From positions 1-40,917 of the forward strand of contig JAMJFO010000027.1 of assembly GCA_023544645.1 (NCBI GenBank): a stretch of DNA of 40,917 bases. Direction: 5' to 3'. The position numbers and the translations under genes are program-made. This stretch comes from Desulfobulbaceae bacterium. Its GTDB lineage: Bacteria > Desulfobacterota > Desulfobulbia > Desulfobulbales > Desulfobulbaceae. The notes beneath the pieces were generated by a model, which searched no databases, was not told where the DNA came from, and saw only the letters and a program-made list of their open reading frames with translations. How positions within the stretch are numbered: the first letter of the stretch is position 1; each line of letters opens with the position of its first letter. Shown here one piece after another: positions 33,475-40,917 of the stretch.

Positions 33475-35039
33475 TGGGCCTGCCTCTGTTTCCGGTATTT
33501 ATTGTTGATTTCTTCGGGTCGGCCCTGATGATCATTCTGTCGGTAACCGCATCTTTTCACGCCCGCCGCCTGGTCCGCCTCAATCCGAAAAATGTTCTCT
33601 GGACCTACCTTTTCTGGCTGTGCATGGCCCTGGTGGCGTTTGCCCTGTCCAGAAGCATCGGCCACATGCTCCGCTTTATTTTTATCCTGCTCGATTTTCC
33701 CCATGTATGGGAGACCCTTTCCCCGTACAGCGGGGGACTGAATACACTTGTATTCAGCAGTGTGGCCGTGCTGACGTTCTATTACTACAATGTCCAGGGG
33801 GTGATCCAACGGGTCCGGGATGATGCGAATTCGCTGGCCCGGGCCAACCGGCAGCTGGAAAAAGTCCATGCCGAGTTGCGCAACCTGAACACCACCCTTG
33901 AACAGAGGGTTGAAAACCGGACCCGGGAACTCAAGGTATCGGAACAGAAATTCCGCCACCTGTACGAAGGATCAAAGGATATGATCTTCTTTTGCGATGC
34001 CGGTGGACGGATCAACGGTATCAACAGCAGCGGCATTGAGATGCTGGGGTATGACAGGGAAGAAGAACTCATCGGCTGCCCCCTGCCGTCATTATTTGTT
34101 GATGAGGAAAAATGGGCAAAATATTACTGCAGGCTGGGCTCCCAGGGGCATGTCAGGGATTTTGAGGTTGAACTGCTGCGCCGGGACGGTTCTCATCTCT
34201 ATATGATGATCACCGCGACCGCCATTGTTGACGAAGCAAATAACATGCAGGGAAGCGAAGGTATTGCCAAAGACCTGACCCATTTTAAAATGATGACCGA
34301 TCAGCTTATCCAGTCGGAGAACCTGGCTTCGGTGGGGCAGCTGGCCGCGGGTGTCGCCCATGAAATAAACACTCCCCTGGGTATTATCCTCGGATATACC
34401 CAGCTTCTTGAGGAGGATTTCACCGACAGGCCGGAAGTTCTGGAAACGCTGCGGATCGTTGAAAAACAGACCAGGATCTGCAAGCGCATTGTGGCCGATC
34501 TCTTGAAATTTTCCCGGCATTCCCTGGAAGGGGACAAAAAATCCGTGGATATCAATCAATGCATTGAAGAGGTCCTGGCCATTGTTGAACATTCCCTGAA
34601 TATGGATTTTATTTATGTTCAGCGCTCCCTGGAAGAAGGGCTGCCGGATATTTATGCAGATCCGGAACGATTGAAGCAGGTCATGGTCAATTTTATCAAC
34701 AATGCCCATCATGCCATCGACAAGGAGGGAATCATCGGCATCTGGACACACTTTGATGCCCATTGCCGGGAATTGGAGATCATCATTGGTGATACCGGGC
34801 CCGGAATTCCCCCTGAAGTCATCAGCCGTATTTTTGACCCGTTTTTTACCACCAAGGGGGTCGGCAAGGGGACGGGACTCGGTTTGTCTGTTTCCTTTGG
34901 CATTATCAAGGACCATGGAGGGCATGTTGAAGTTTTTTCTCCGCCCCGTGACCCGGATATTGTTGCTGCCGGAATGCGCACGGCCTTTCATATCACCCTG
35001 CCGCTGCAACCTGAAATGTCCACGCCCAAGGATCAGTGA
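33471..35039 (+). CDS. Histidine kinase HK1 with four-helix membrane sensor and PAS
   Basis: A 522-residue sensor kinase. The first 125 residues hold about four membrane helices containing PVFIVDFFGSALMIILS, LVAFALSRSIGHMLRFIFIL and LSPYSGGLNTLVFSSVAVLT. A coiled coil (about 125-160), a PAS domain (QKFRHLYEGSKDMIFFCDAG onward), HisKA with His 297 in GVAHEINTPLGIILGYTQ and HATPase_c (IGDTGPGIP, GTGLGLSVSFGI) follow. The membrane part is shared with HK2 (35499-36596), including SRSxGH and LSPxSGxxNTL, and seems a distinct sensor type. It begins inside the SMP1 stop and ends inside the RR1 start, so the three form one coupled operon. Confidence 0.93.
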   Translation: MMGLPLFPVFIVDFFGSALMIILSVTASFHARRLVRLNPKNVLWTYLFWLCMALVAFALSRSIGHMLRFIFILLDFPHVWETLSPYSGGLNTLVFSSVAVLTFYYYNVQGVIQRVRDDANSLARANRQLEKVHAELRNLNTTLEQRVENRTRELKVSEQKFRHLYEGSKDMIFFCDAGGRINGINSSGIEMLGYDREEELIGCPLPSLFVDEEKWAKYYCRLGSQGHVRDFEVELLRRDGSHLYMMITATAIVDEANNMQGSEGIAKDLTHFKMMTDQLIQSENLASVGQLAAGVAHEINTPLGIILGYTQLLEEDFTDRPEVLETLRIVEKQTRICKRIVADLLKFSRHSLEGDKKSVDINQCIEEVLAIVEHSLNMDFIYVQRSLEEGLPDIYADPERLKQVMVNFINNAHHAIDKEGIIGIWTHFDAHCRELEIIIGDTGPGIPPEVISRIFDPFFTTKGVGKGTGLGLSVSFGIIKDHGGHVEVFSPPRDPDIVAAGMRTAFHITLPLQPEMSTPKDQ

Positions 35040-35404
35040 TGGCATCTATACTAGTCCTGGATGATGTCATAGACGCGGCTATTTTGGTCCAGCGGATACT
35101 TGAAAAAAAAGGCCATGCGGTCCATGTGTTTTCCGATGAAGACCTGGCCCTTTTTTTTGTAAGGGAAAACAGGGTTGACCTTGCCATTATCGACATGAAA
35201 CTTCGCAAGATGGAGGGGATTGAGGTTATGAGCGAAATGAAAAAACTGCGTCCTGAAATCCTGGTAATCCTGATGACCGGGTTCCCCACCAGGGAATCAG
35301 CCGCGAAGGCGATTAAGCTTGGCGCTTTTGCCTACAGTATTAAACCCCTTGACAAAGAGGAGCTGGAGAAAACGGTTGCCCGGGCTTTGGCTGACAACCT
35401 CTAA
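35039..35404 (+). CDS. Receiver-only response regulator (RR1)
   Basis: A 121-residue single receiver domain: ILVLDDVIDAAILVQRIL at the start, phospho-acceptor Asp 52 in AIIDMKLRKMEG, Thr in LMTGFPT and Lys in SIKPLDKEEL. The ATG overlaps the HK1 stop (TGATG), so it is coupled to that kinase and is its probable partner. It is paralogous to RR2 in the TSUP operon. There is no output domain; it may pass phosphate on or act by binding. Confidence 0.94.
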   Translation: MASILVLDDVIDAAILVQRILEKKGHAVHVFSDEDLALFFVRENRVDLAIIDMKLRKMEGIEVMSEMKKLRPEILVILMTGFPTRESAAKAIKLGAFAYSIKPLDKEELEKTVARALADNL

Positions 35405-35498
35405 CCGCTGTAAATGCCGGCAAAAGCGCGATGCGTGGCTGCTCTCCTCCGGGAGTATTTACCTGGTGATGGATTGTTCATGCCAAACCAGGGAGGTT

Positions 35499-36596
35499 TT
35501 ATTCCTGTCGCGAAAGTTCGCCTAGAAGAGGCGGTAGACGGATCAATATCAAGGTTCCTGTATTTTTGCTGCTGGAAAGGACAATGCTGCCGTTGTGCTC
35601 TTCAATGATCTGCTTGACATAGGGCAGGCCTATCCCTGTTGATCCCTCCCTGGTGGTGAAAAAAGGGTCAAAGATATGGTCCGCGATCTCCTGGGGGATG
35701 CCGGGCCCGTTGTCTTCAAATTTTGCAATGACTGTTCTTTCCCCGGCCTCGGTGACAACCTGTATGGTATCGCCGCTTGCGCATGATTCCAACCCATTGC
35801 GCAGAATATGCATGAACGCGATCTTGATGAGATGCCGGTTGCCCTGAAAGGTGAGGGGGGAGGGCGCCCGGTCCAGGATGATGATTATGCCTTTCCGGTC
35901 GGCCTCGTCCTGGACAATGGTGATAACATCCTCAACCAGAGCGCTCAGTTCCAGCGCCTCGAATTTGCCGGAGCTTTTCTTTTCCGGCTGATCAAGCATA
36001 TTGACCAGTGTTTCCAGTTTTTCCGATTGATCCACGATCTGTTTCAGCCGTTCTCTGTCAGGCGATTCTTCCGGCATATTTTTATCCATGCGCCGGGCAA
36101 GGCCGCCGATGATCATGGCCGGGTTTCTTATCTCATGGGCGAAGCGCAGCCCCATCTCCACCCGGGTCCTCTCAGAGACGATGGACTCGATATCCCTGTT
36201 CAATTCAAGCAGTTCCCGGCTGAACACGGTTATTTTATCCCTGTCCCTGGACATGCGGTTCATGATGGTCTCTATCTGGCGGAAATAAAGAGTGACAGCG
36301 CCGATCACCACAAATGTCAACGTGTTGATGGAGCCACTGACCGGTGACAGATGCCTCCAGGTGTCACTGTAACCTGAAAAATATAAACCATGTTTGATGA
36401 TATGACCCAGCGACCGGGAGATAGAGAAAGCGAAAATGGCAGCGCTGAGCCAGAGGAGATAGCTTGCCAGGGCATGCTCCGGCGCTTTACGGTTAATCCG
36501 CCTGGCTGTGCCGAGACACAGGCAGGATACAACGATCATGCCGAGGGAGCCGGAGAAATCAATGAACCATACCGGGGAGAGGGACCAGAGCGTCAT
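35499..36596 (-). CDS. Histidine kinase HK2 with four-helix membrane sensor, no PAS
   Basis: A 365-residue kinase paralogous to HK1 in its membrane part (PVWFIDFSGSLGMIVVS, FSISRSLGHIIKHGLYF, LSPVSGSINTLTF). Here the four helices pass straight into a coiled coil and HisKA with His 154 in LRFAHEIRNPAMIIGGLA, then HATPase_c (FEDNGPGIPQEI, GSTGIGLPYVKQII); no PAS is present. It follows SMP2 by 12 bp on the minus strand and has no response regulator of its own, converging instead on the RR1 gene. It may share RR1, RR2 or the sigma-54 regulator with HK1. Confidence 0.92.
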   Translation of the reverse strand: MTLWSLSPVWFIDFSGSLGMIVVSCLCLGTARRINRKAPEHALASYLLWLSAAIFAFSISRSLGHIIKHGLYFSGYSDTWRHLSPVSGSINTLTFVVIGAVTLYFRQIETIMNRMSRDRDKITVFSRELLELNRDIESIVSERTRVEMGLRFAHEIRNPAMIIGGLARRMDKNMPEESPDRERLKQIVDQSEKLETLVNMLDQPEKKSSGKFEALELSALVEDVITIVQDEADRKGIIIILDRAPSPLTFQGNRHLIKIAFMHILRNGLESCASGDTIQVVTEAGERTVIAKFEDNGPGIPQEIADHIFDPFFTTREGSTGIGLPYVKQIIEEHNGSIVLSSSKNTGTLILIRLPPLLGELSRQE

Positions 36597-36608
36597 GTCA
36601 GCCGTCCT

Positions 36609-37088
36609 TTATTGCGTACCGTTTTCGCTGAATTCGGACAGCAGTTTTTTCAGGCCGGCATAAAAAAACAACAGCGCCGGCAGACAGACGAGATGGTCCA
36701 TTTTGACAAAATAGAAGAGCACATCCCGCCACGACCCCACCTGAAGGAACGGCACGCTGTGCCCGGGCAGCGTCACAAATGATGACTCAGGAGTCATGAT
36801 CTCGGCCACATGGCCGATAAATGCCCATATACTCCACATCGCCAGGAGAAAGGCGCCCCCGGAAAATAAGCGCCAGGCCTTATATCTCTTGAGCTGTAAT
36901 CGACGGATATTCAACAGAAAAATGACCAGGGAGATGACCAGGAACAGATGGGCGCCCTGATGGGCATAAAGTCCTTCCGGTCCGCCATGGGTTTGCAGCG
37001 CGGATACGTTTGCGGGATTGCCGGCCTGGATCAGGAGCAGCACAAGAAAAGACACTGCAGCGGCGCCCGGTTTCACATTTTTTTTCAT
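36609..37088 (-). CDS. Small histidine-rich membrane protein SMP2
   Basis: A 159-residue paralogue of SMP1 with the same order: hydrophobic leader (AVSFLVLLLIQAG), LQTHGGPEGLYAHQGAHLFL, a basic loop with YKAWRLF, a tryptophan-rich helix (LLAMWSIWAFIGH), and DVLFYFVKMDHLVCLPALLFF. It precedes HK2 just as SMP1 precedes HK1, which indicates a conserved two-gene sensory unit. It lies 47 bp after the phosphatase-YkgJ gene in the same operon. A GGAGGG sequence lies 12 bases before the ATG. Confidence 0.87.
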   Translation of the reverse strand: MKKNVKPGAAAVSFLVLLLIQAGNPANVSALQTHGGPEGLYAHQGAHLFLVISLVIFLLNIRRLQLKRYKAWRLFSGGAFLLAMWSIWAFIGHVAEIMTPESSFVTLPGHSVPFLQVGSWRDVLFYFVKMDHLVCLPALLFFYAGLKKLLSEFSENGTQ

Positions 37089-37135
37089 ATGACGTATTCC
37101 CTCCGTGTCGCAGCGGCCCCCTGAGTCGAGCCCGT

Positions 37136-38191
37136 TTACAGCGAAGCCAGATAGTAAAAATAGACCTGGACAAACCTGCCGGAAATTGTATCCGGACAGC
37201 TGAAATGCAGTTCCTCTTTTCCGGGGAATATCCCGGAGAGGGCAAAAAAGACGTTGCGGGAGATATTGGACAGGATATCCTCGACCAGGGAGGAATCAAC
37301 AACATCCTCGGGCAGGCCATCCAAGCGGCACCTGATGGGACGGTAATCATACAGGACACATTTGCCGTCCACATTCAACGGGCAGATGAGATCGCCGAGC
37401 ACATACAGGTCATCCATCTCGTTCTCCCGGCCCGCGGAGGCATTGTCGCGCACCAGCGCCCTGAACCGTTGGAAAACATGCGCAGCCCTGCTGATGGCTT
37501 CACGGCGTTCCGCGCTTTTCATGGTCGTGTTCATTTTGTTGGAAAGATACAGGGCTTCAATCAATTTGATACTGAAATGTCTTTTGCAGCAGGCGTCATC
37601 TTCCCCTCCGCACCGACCGGGACCGCTTTCGCTCCGGGCACCGCCGGCTATTTTTTCGTCGATATCCTGAACCAGGGCCTCATACTCGGCAAAAAAATCG
37701 GCCAGGTCAACGGTATTGCCGCTCTCCAGGGAAGGTTCTCGGATGGTTAACATGCCTGATTTTTTGCCGTATTTTTTCAACAGGCGCCACTGGGCATAGT
37801 TTGTCGGATTGGCACGGGTGTGCTTCAGTTTTTTGCCGGCAACCTTGAGTCCGAGACCCCGCCGGACCAGGTAGGCAGAGACAAAGGTCCCGGTCCGACC
37901 AACACCGTGCCGGCAGTGGACAAGCACCTTCTTTCCCAGGTATAAAGCCTCATCCAGCCATTCCAGGGCCTGTTCCATTTCTTCCATGTCAGGAGCGTTT
38001 TCATCCGGGATAGGCAGGAAATAGACTTCAAATCCTGTCTTCTCTTCAATTTCATGCAGATCGCAGAATTCGCCGCACAGATTAACAATGGCAGTGACGC
38101 CCTGCTCACGGATGGAATCGAGTTCAGCATAGGACATGGGAGCGTAGCCGACGGCAAGTGAGGAGGTGATCCAGGTGAGTTGATATGACAT
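37136..38191 (-). CDS. Dual-specificity phosphatase fused to YkgJ-type cysteine cluster domain
   Basis: A 351-residue fusion. Residues 1-150 form a dual-specificity/tyrosine phosphatase: SSLAVGYAPMSYAELDSIREQG, general-acid candidate Asp 63 in PIPDENAP and the P-loop VHCRHGVGRTG with nucleophile Cys 93 and Arg 99. Residues about 195-351 match the YkgJ (Fe-S/zinc-chelating) pattern: GRCGGEDDACCKRH, then ICPLNVDGKCVLYDYRPIRCRLDG. Both halves keep their key residues. The gene lies 21 bp after the PEP-synthase-like gene and before SMP2-HK2. The phosphatase substrate is unknown; the neighbouring PEP-synthase-like protein or HK2 pathway are candidates. Confidence 0.9.
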   Translation of the reverse strand: MSYQLTWITSSLAVGYAPMSYAELDSIREQGVTAIVNLCGEFCDLHEIEEKTGFEVYFLPIPDENAPDMEEMEQALEWLDEALYLGKKVLVHCRHGVGRTGTFVSAYLVRRGLGLKVAGKKLKHTRANPTNYAQWRLLKKYGKKSGMLTIREPSLESGNTVDLADFFAEYEALVQDIDEKIAGGARSESGPGRCGGEDDACCKRHFSIKLIEALYLSNKMNTTMKSAERREAISRAAHVFQRFRALVRDNASAGRENEMDDLYVLGDLICPLNVDGKCVLYDYRPIRCRLDGLPEDVVDSSLVEDILSNISRNVFFALSGIFPGKEELHFSCPDTISGRFVQVYFYYLASL

Positions 38192-38212
38192 CGGGTGAAC
38201 CTCTTTATCAGC

Positions 38213-40768
38213 TTAACTGCCTGCCGCGGAAAACATATATCTTCCCTGAAAAAAATCATCCACATACCGGTCAACCATTTCCCTGTCCCTGAGCACCATG
38301 TCCATGAGGCGGGTTGCCCCGAGCAGACGGCCGACCATGTCCAGCTTTTCCATTATACTTGTTTGATCGCGCCGCAGAAATTGCGCATCCAGAAGGTCGC
38401 CTCTGGTTTTCACTGAAAAACCAAGGCGCTTGAGGATGGCTGCCAGGAAAAGAAGCCGCAGCTCCTTTCCCCGGTAATCACCCCCGCCACCGGCAAAACG
38501 TACTAAAATATAATTGTCTTCGTCCCTTGGCCCGCACATGGAATCGAGCATGGTAAAATGATAGCCGAACCGCATGTTCAGATTGAGATATTCATCTGAA
38601 ATAACAGCGTAGCTGGCAAGAGCATCGGAACTGCTGCTTGCCACGCCTCCGGCCAGAGCTACGTTATCGTACGATTGCCAGTCAAAATGGGTATGTTGGG
38701 ACCAGTCAATGCCCGGATTGCTCATTCCCCGCCATAGTGCCTGAAAGGGAATAGAACGGATTTCATCCAGGGATACTTCTCTCCTGCCGCGCGCCGTGTC
38801 GGCCAGTCCTCTGCCGACGTCAAGGGCATAGACGGTCATGGTCACGGACGAGACTATTTTTCGGCTCCCCTCTATTCTTGACCCCCACTTGTCGCCGGTG
38901 GCAAACATTGCATGCATGGATTTTTCGTGGACAAAACGGATAATATCATGCAGCGAACGGCAGCCCTCCGGGGTGAAGTCCGGCGTCGCGGGGTCGACAA
39001 GATTGAGTGTGGCGATAAAGTCGAGCATGTATTTAAGTTTGCGAAAAAAAGGAGTTGCCGGCTCCTTCCGGTCTCCTGTTTTCTTCCGCAGGATTTCGGC
39101 TACCATTCCCTGATAAACGGTCCTGTCGGACGCGCTTATTGTGACCTCCTGGCCGGTTTTGAATCTTTCGGTGGCCGTGCCGGCATTGACAATGACCGGA
39201 AGTCCGTATTCCCGGGCCACCGAGGAAAAATGGCCGGCAATGCTCCCTCGGTCGGCAATAACCGCATGCAGGCGGTCAATCATTTTGGCATAACCAGGCA
39301 GGGTGTTGCGGGCAACGAGAATGGCGCCCGGAGGAACCGGGTCCAGCTGGTTCTCATTTTCCACAACAAAAACCCTGCCGGCAGCCGCGCCTGAAGATGC
39401 GCAATCTCCGCCCCGGAAAAGAACAGGGGCAACGATGTCGCTGCCGGGGGCAGGGGGCGCATGTTTTCCAGGCAGCTCTATTTTCAACGGCCTGGTCTGC
39501 AGGATGAAAAATCGTCCGTCACTGTCCATGCACCACTCAATATCCTGCGGTTCTCCGAAAAATGATTCCATCTCCATGGCAATGGTGGCAAGTTCCCGGG
39601 CTCCATCATCGTCAAGAGAAAGGACGTGGCGCCGTTCTTCCGGTACCGTTCGCTGCAGACCTTTGCCGCGGCCGTCACGAACCATTTCAGTGAATTTGTC
39701 GCCATACTGTCGATGGATGATGTCGTGCAGACCATTTTTGGCAACAGTCAGGATATCAGGGCTTATTTCGCCGCTGACCAAAGGCTCGCCCAACCCCCAG
39801 AGGGAATGTATTGTCAGTGTTCCTGCTGATACCCCTGCCGGGTCAGCCGTGTAGATGACCCCGCTGACCGCGGCATCCAGCATCTCGACAACCAGAACGG
39901 CCATCGGGGTCTCCGCATCGGAAAGACCGTTATGTATTCGATAATAAAGCGCTTTGGGCGAATATTTGCTCGCATACACTTTTTTAACGGCTTCAAGGAG
40001 ATGTTTTTTGCCGATATTCAATTCCGTTGCATATTGCCCGGCAAAAGACGTCTCCGAGTCTTCATGCGCTGCGCTGCTTCTCACGGCAACCCGCGCTGTT
40101 GTTCCTGATTCTTCCTCCAGGGAGGTGAATGATCCCATGATTGCTTTTTCGATGTGCGGGGGGATCTCGGCTGTGTTAACCAGCGAGACCATTTCGTCGG
40201 CAAGCTGGTGGAGTGATGCTGCCGAGGAAATATCAAGAAGGGCAAGGCAACGGTCAATTTCGGGCTGCAGATTGTTATGTTCAAGAAAAGAGGTAAATGC
40301 ATTGGTTGTTATGACAAATCCCCGGGGTACGGAAAGGCCGAGATGGTTGTGCATCAGGGCCAGATTAAAGGCCTTGTTGCCTGCCAGCGTTCTTTTTTCG
40401 ATCTGGAGGGAGGAAAGAGTAATTGTATAGGGCGGGGGAGGATTTTTTACCGGCGCATCAAAAATAAACCTGATATAGGCGTCTATCCTGGTAAAATAAT
40501 CACGCAGGCTGGTGTAGGCGCCCGGAGTCATTTTGAGGAGGCTGTCGATCATGGCGGAAACCGAATCGGACAGCTCCGCGTACCTGCTTTCAACTGCCTT
40601 TATATCTACTTTTTTGCGGCTGTAGTAAATTTCCTCAAGTTCGGCTAACAGTTCGTGGGATCGTTTGTCCTCCTCAAGGAGCTGCCGGAAGGAGGCATAG
40701 TTTTCCCGCAGAAACGTTCCCGGAGAAAAGAGTCTTTTTGACCAGTGCTTGAACAATTCGAGGGCCAA
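38213..40768 (-). CDS. PEP-synthase-like protein lacking the PEP-binding barrel
   Basis: An 851-residue protein. After a helical N-terminus of about 110 residues comes an ATP-grasp PEP/pyruvate-binding domain (LAGNKAFNLALMHNHLGLSVPRGFVITT; VAVRSSAAHEDSETSFAGQY; SGVIYTADPAG; DIEWCMDSDGRFFILQTRPL), then the swivelling phosphohistidine domain with His 513 in RGSIAGHFSSVAREYGLPVIV. The C-terminal TIM barrel of true PEP synthase/PPDK is missing; instead about 270 unrecognised residues contain YHFTMLDSMCG and GGGGDYRGKELRLLFLAAIL. It should form phosphohistidine from ATP but transfer it to something other than pyruvate, or use a new acceptor. The start is TTG with GGAG six bases upstream. It heads the operon ending in HK2. 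Confidence 0.88.
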   Translation of the reverse strand: MALELFKHWSKRLFSPGTFLRENYASFRQLLEEDKRSHELLAELEEIYYSRKKVDIKAVESRYAELSDSVSAMIDSLLKMTPGAYTSLRDYFTRIDAYIRFIFDAPVKNPPPPYTITLSSLQIEKRTLAGNKAFNLALMHNHLGLSVPRGFVITTNAFTSFLEHNNLQPEIDRCLALLDISSAASLHQLADEMVSLVNTAEIPPHIEKAIMGSFTSLEEESGTTARVAVRSSAAHEDSETSFAGQYATELNIGKKHLLEAVKKVYASKYSPKALYYRIHNGLSDAETPMAVLVVEMLDAAVSGVIYTADPAGVSAGTLTIHSLWGLGEPLVSGEISPDILTVAKNGLHDIIHRQYGDKFTEMVRDGRGKGLQRTVPEERRHVLSLDDDGARELATIAMEMESFFGEPQDIEWCMDSDGRFFILQTRPLKIELPGKHAPPAPGSDIVAPVLFRGGDCASSGAAAGRVFVVENENQLDPVPPGAILVARNTLPGYAKMIDRLHAVIADRGSIAGHFSSVAREYGLPVIVNAGTATERFKTGQEVTISASDRTVYQGMVAEILRKKTGDRKEPATPFFRKLKYMLDFIATLNLVDPATPDFTPEGCRSLHDIIRFVHEKSMHAMFATGDKWGSRIEGSRKIVSSVTMTVYALDVGRGLADTARGRREVSLDEIRSIPFQALWRGMSNPGIDWSQHTHFDWQSYDNVALAGGVASSSSDALASYAVISDEYLNLNMRFGYHFTMLDSMCGPRDEDNYILVRFAGGGGDYRGKELRLLFLAAILKRLGFSVKTRGDLLDAQFLRRDQTSIMEKLDMVGRLLGATRLMDMVLRDREMVDRYVDDFFQGRYMFSAAGS

Positions 40769-40809
40769 GCCTTTCTCCCGGACATTAGTAAAATGTTGTC
40801 TGCATGATC

Positions 40810-40815
40810 ATTATA
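40810..40815 (-). promoter_or_regulatory. Candidate -10 of the PEP-synthase-like operon
   Basis: A perfect minus-strand TATAAT lies about 42 bp before the TTG start. No good -35 lies 16-18 bp upstream, so an activator or another sigma factor may be needed. The remaining bases to the right edge hold no gene that I can support. Confidence 0.35.
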
Positions 40816-40917
40816 TGTTGAAATCAGGCTGTTAGCTGTTAAGGCTATAGGGTTTTAGGGGCGGTTTTCACAAGTAGCCTAATAGTCTTCAGCATACAGC
40901 CTGATCAATAAGCGAGT

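Noticed and set aside
1-40917. CRISPR array, tRNA, rRNA or insertion sequence
   Set aside because: No regularly spaced repeats, cloverleaf-like sequence, transposase motif or paired terminal repeats were found on either strand by eye.

Overview
The window reads as a chromosomal segment of an anaerobic, signalling-rich Desulfobacterota bacterium, most likely close to Desulfobulbaceae. This is inferred from gene style only: many hybrid sensor proteins, sigma-54 control, a cytoplasmic-type molybdopterin oxidoreductase with a four-cluster ferredoxin, a TauE/SafE (TSUP) exporter with a large extra domain, and a geopeptide-type radical SAM maturase. No rRNA, tRNA, IS element, prophage or CRISPR was seen.

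Layout. 0.27-5.1 kb: a large unrecognised helical protein converges on a membrane-bound GAF-adenylate cyclase. 5.3-8.0 kb: YjbQ and an exported thioredoxin-fold/DUF255 protein. 8.0-11.3 kb: an AT-rich 650-bp spacer with repeated CWGTATAA boxes, then a MerR-type DNA-binding domain fused to an adenylate cyclase, followed by a PAS/HD-GYP phosphodiesterase. 11.3-13.7 kb (minus): queD-queE plus a TviB-like UDP-sugar dehydrogenase. 13.9-18.3 kb (plus): DUF1015 protein, TrmN6-like methyltransferase, YifB/ComM ATPase and a response regulator with a C-terminal cysteine motif. 18.4-20.1 kb (minus): a radical SAM/SPASM maturase with a 38-codon precursor peptide upstream of it, preceded by a very good sigma-54 promoter. 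20.3-25.3 kb: a TonB-dependent receptor divergent from a periplasmic ABC-type binding protein plus membrane histidine kinase. 25.4-27.9 kb (minus): molybdopterin oxidoreductase and ferredoxin.

28.2-40.8 kb is a signalling island. A TSUP exporter, a coiled-coil membrane protein and a receiver-only regulator form an operon behind a second strong sigma-54 promoter. A sigma-54-dependent response regulator lies next to it. Divergent from that regulator is a module of a small histidine-rich membrane protein (SMP1), a histidine kinase with a four-helix membrane sensor (HK1) and a receiver-only regulator (RR1). A paralogous pair (SMP2-HK2) faces it from the other side, as the tail of an operon that starts with a PEP-synthase-like protein of unusual architecture and a dual-specificity phosphatase fused to a YkgJ-type cysteine cluster domain.

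Two systems deserve most attention. The first is the sigma-54-driven RiPP locus, whose tiny precursor gene would be missed by standard gene calling. The second is the duplicated SMP-HK sensory module, whose membrane domain and partner protein I do not recognise from any named family. All functions are read from motifs by eye; no database search was possible.
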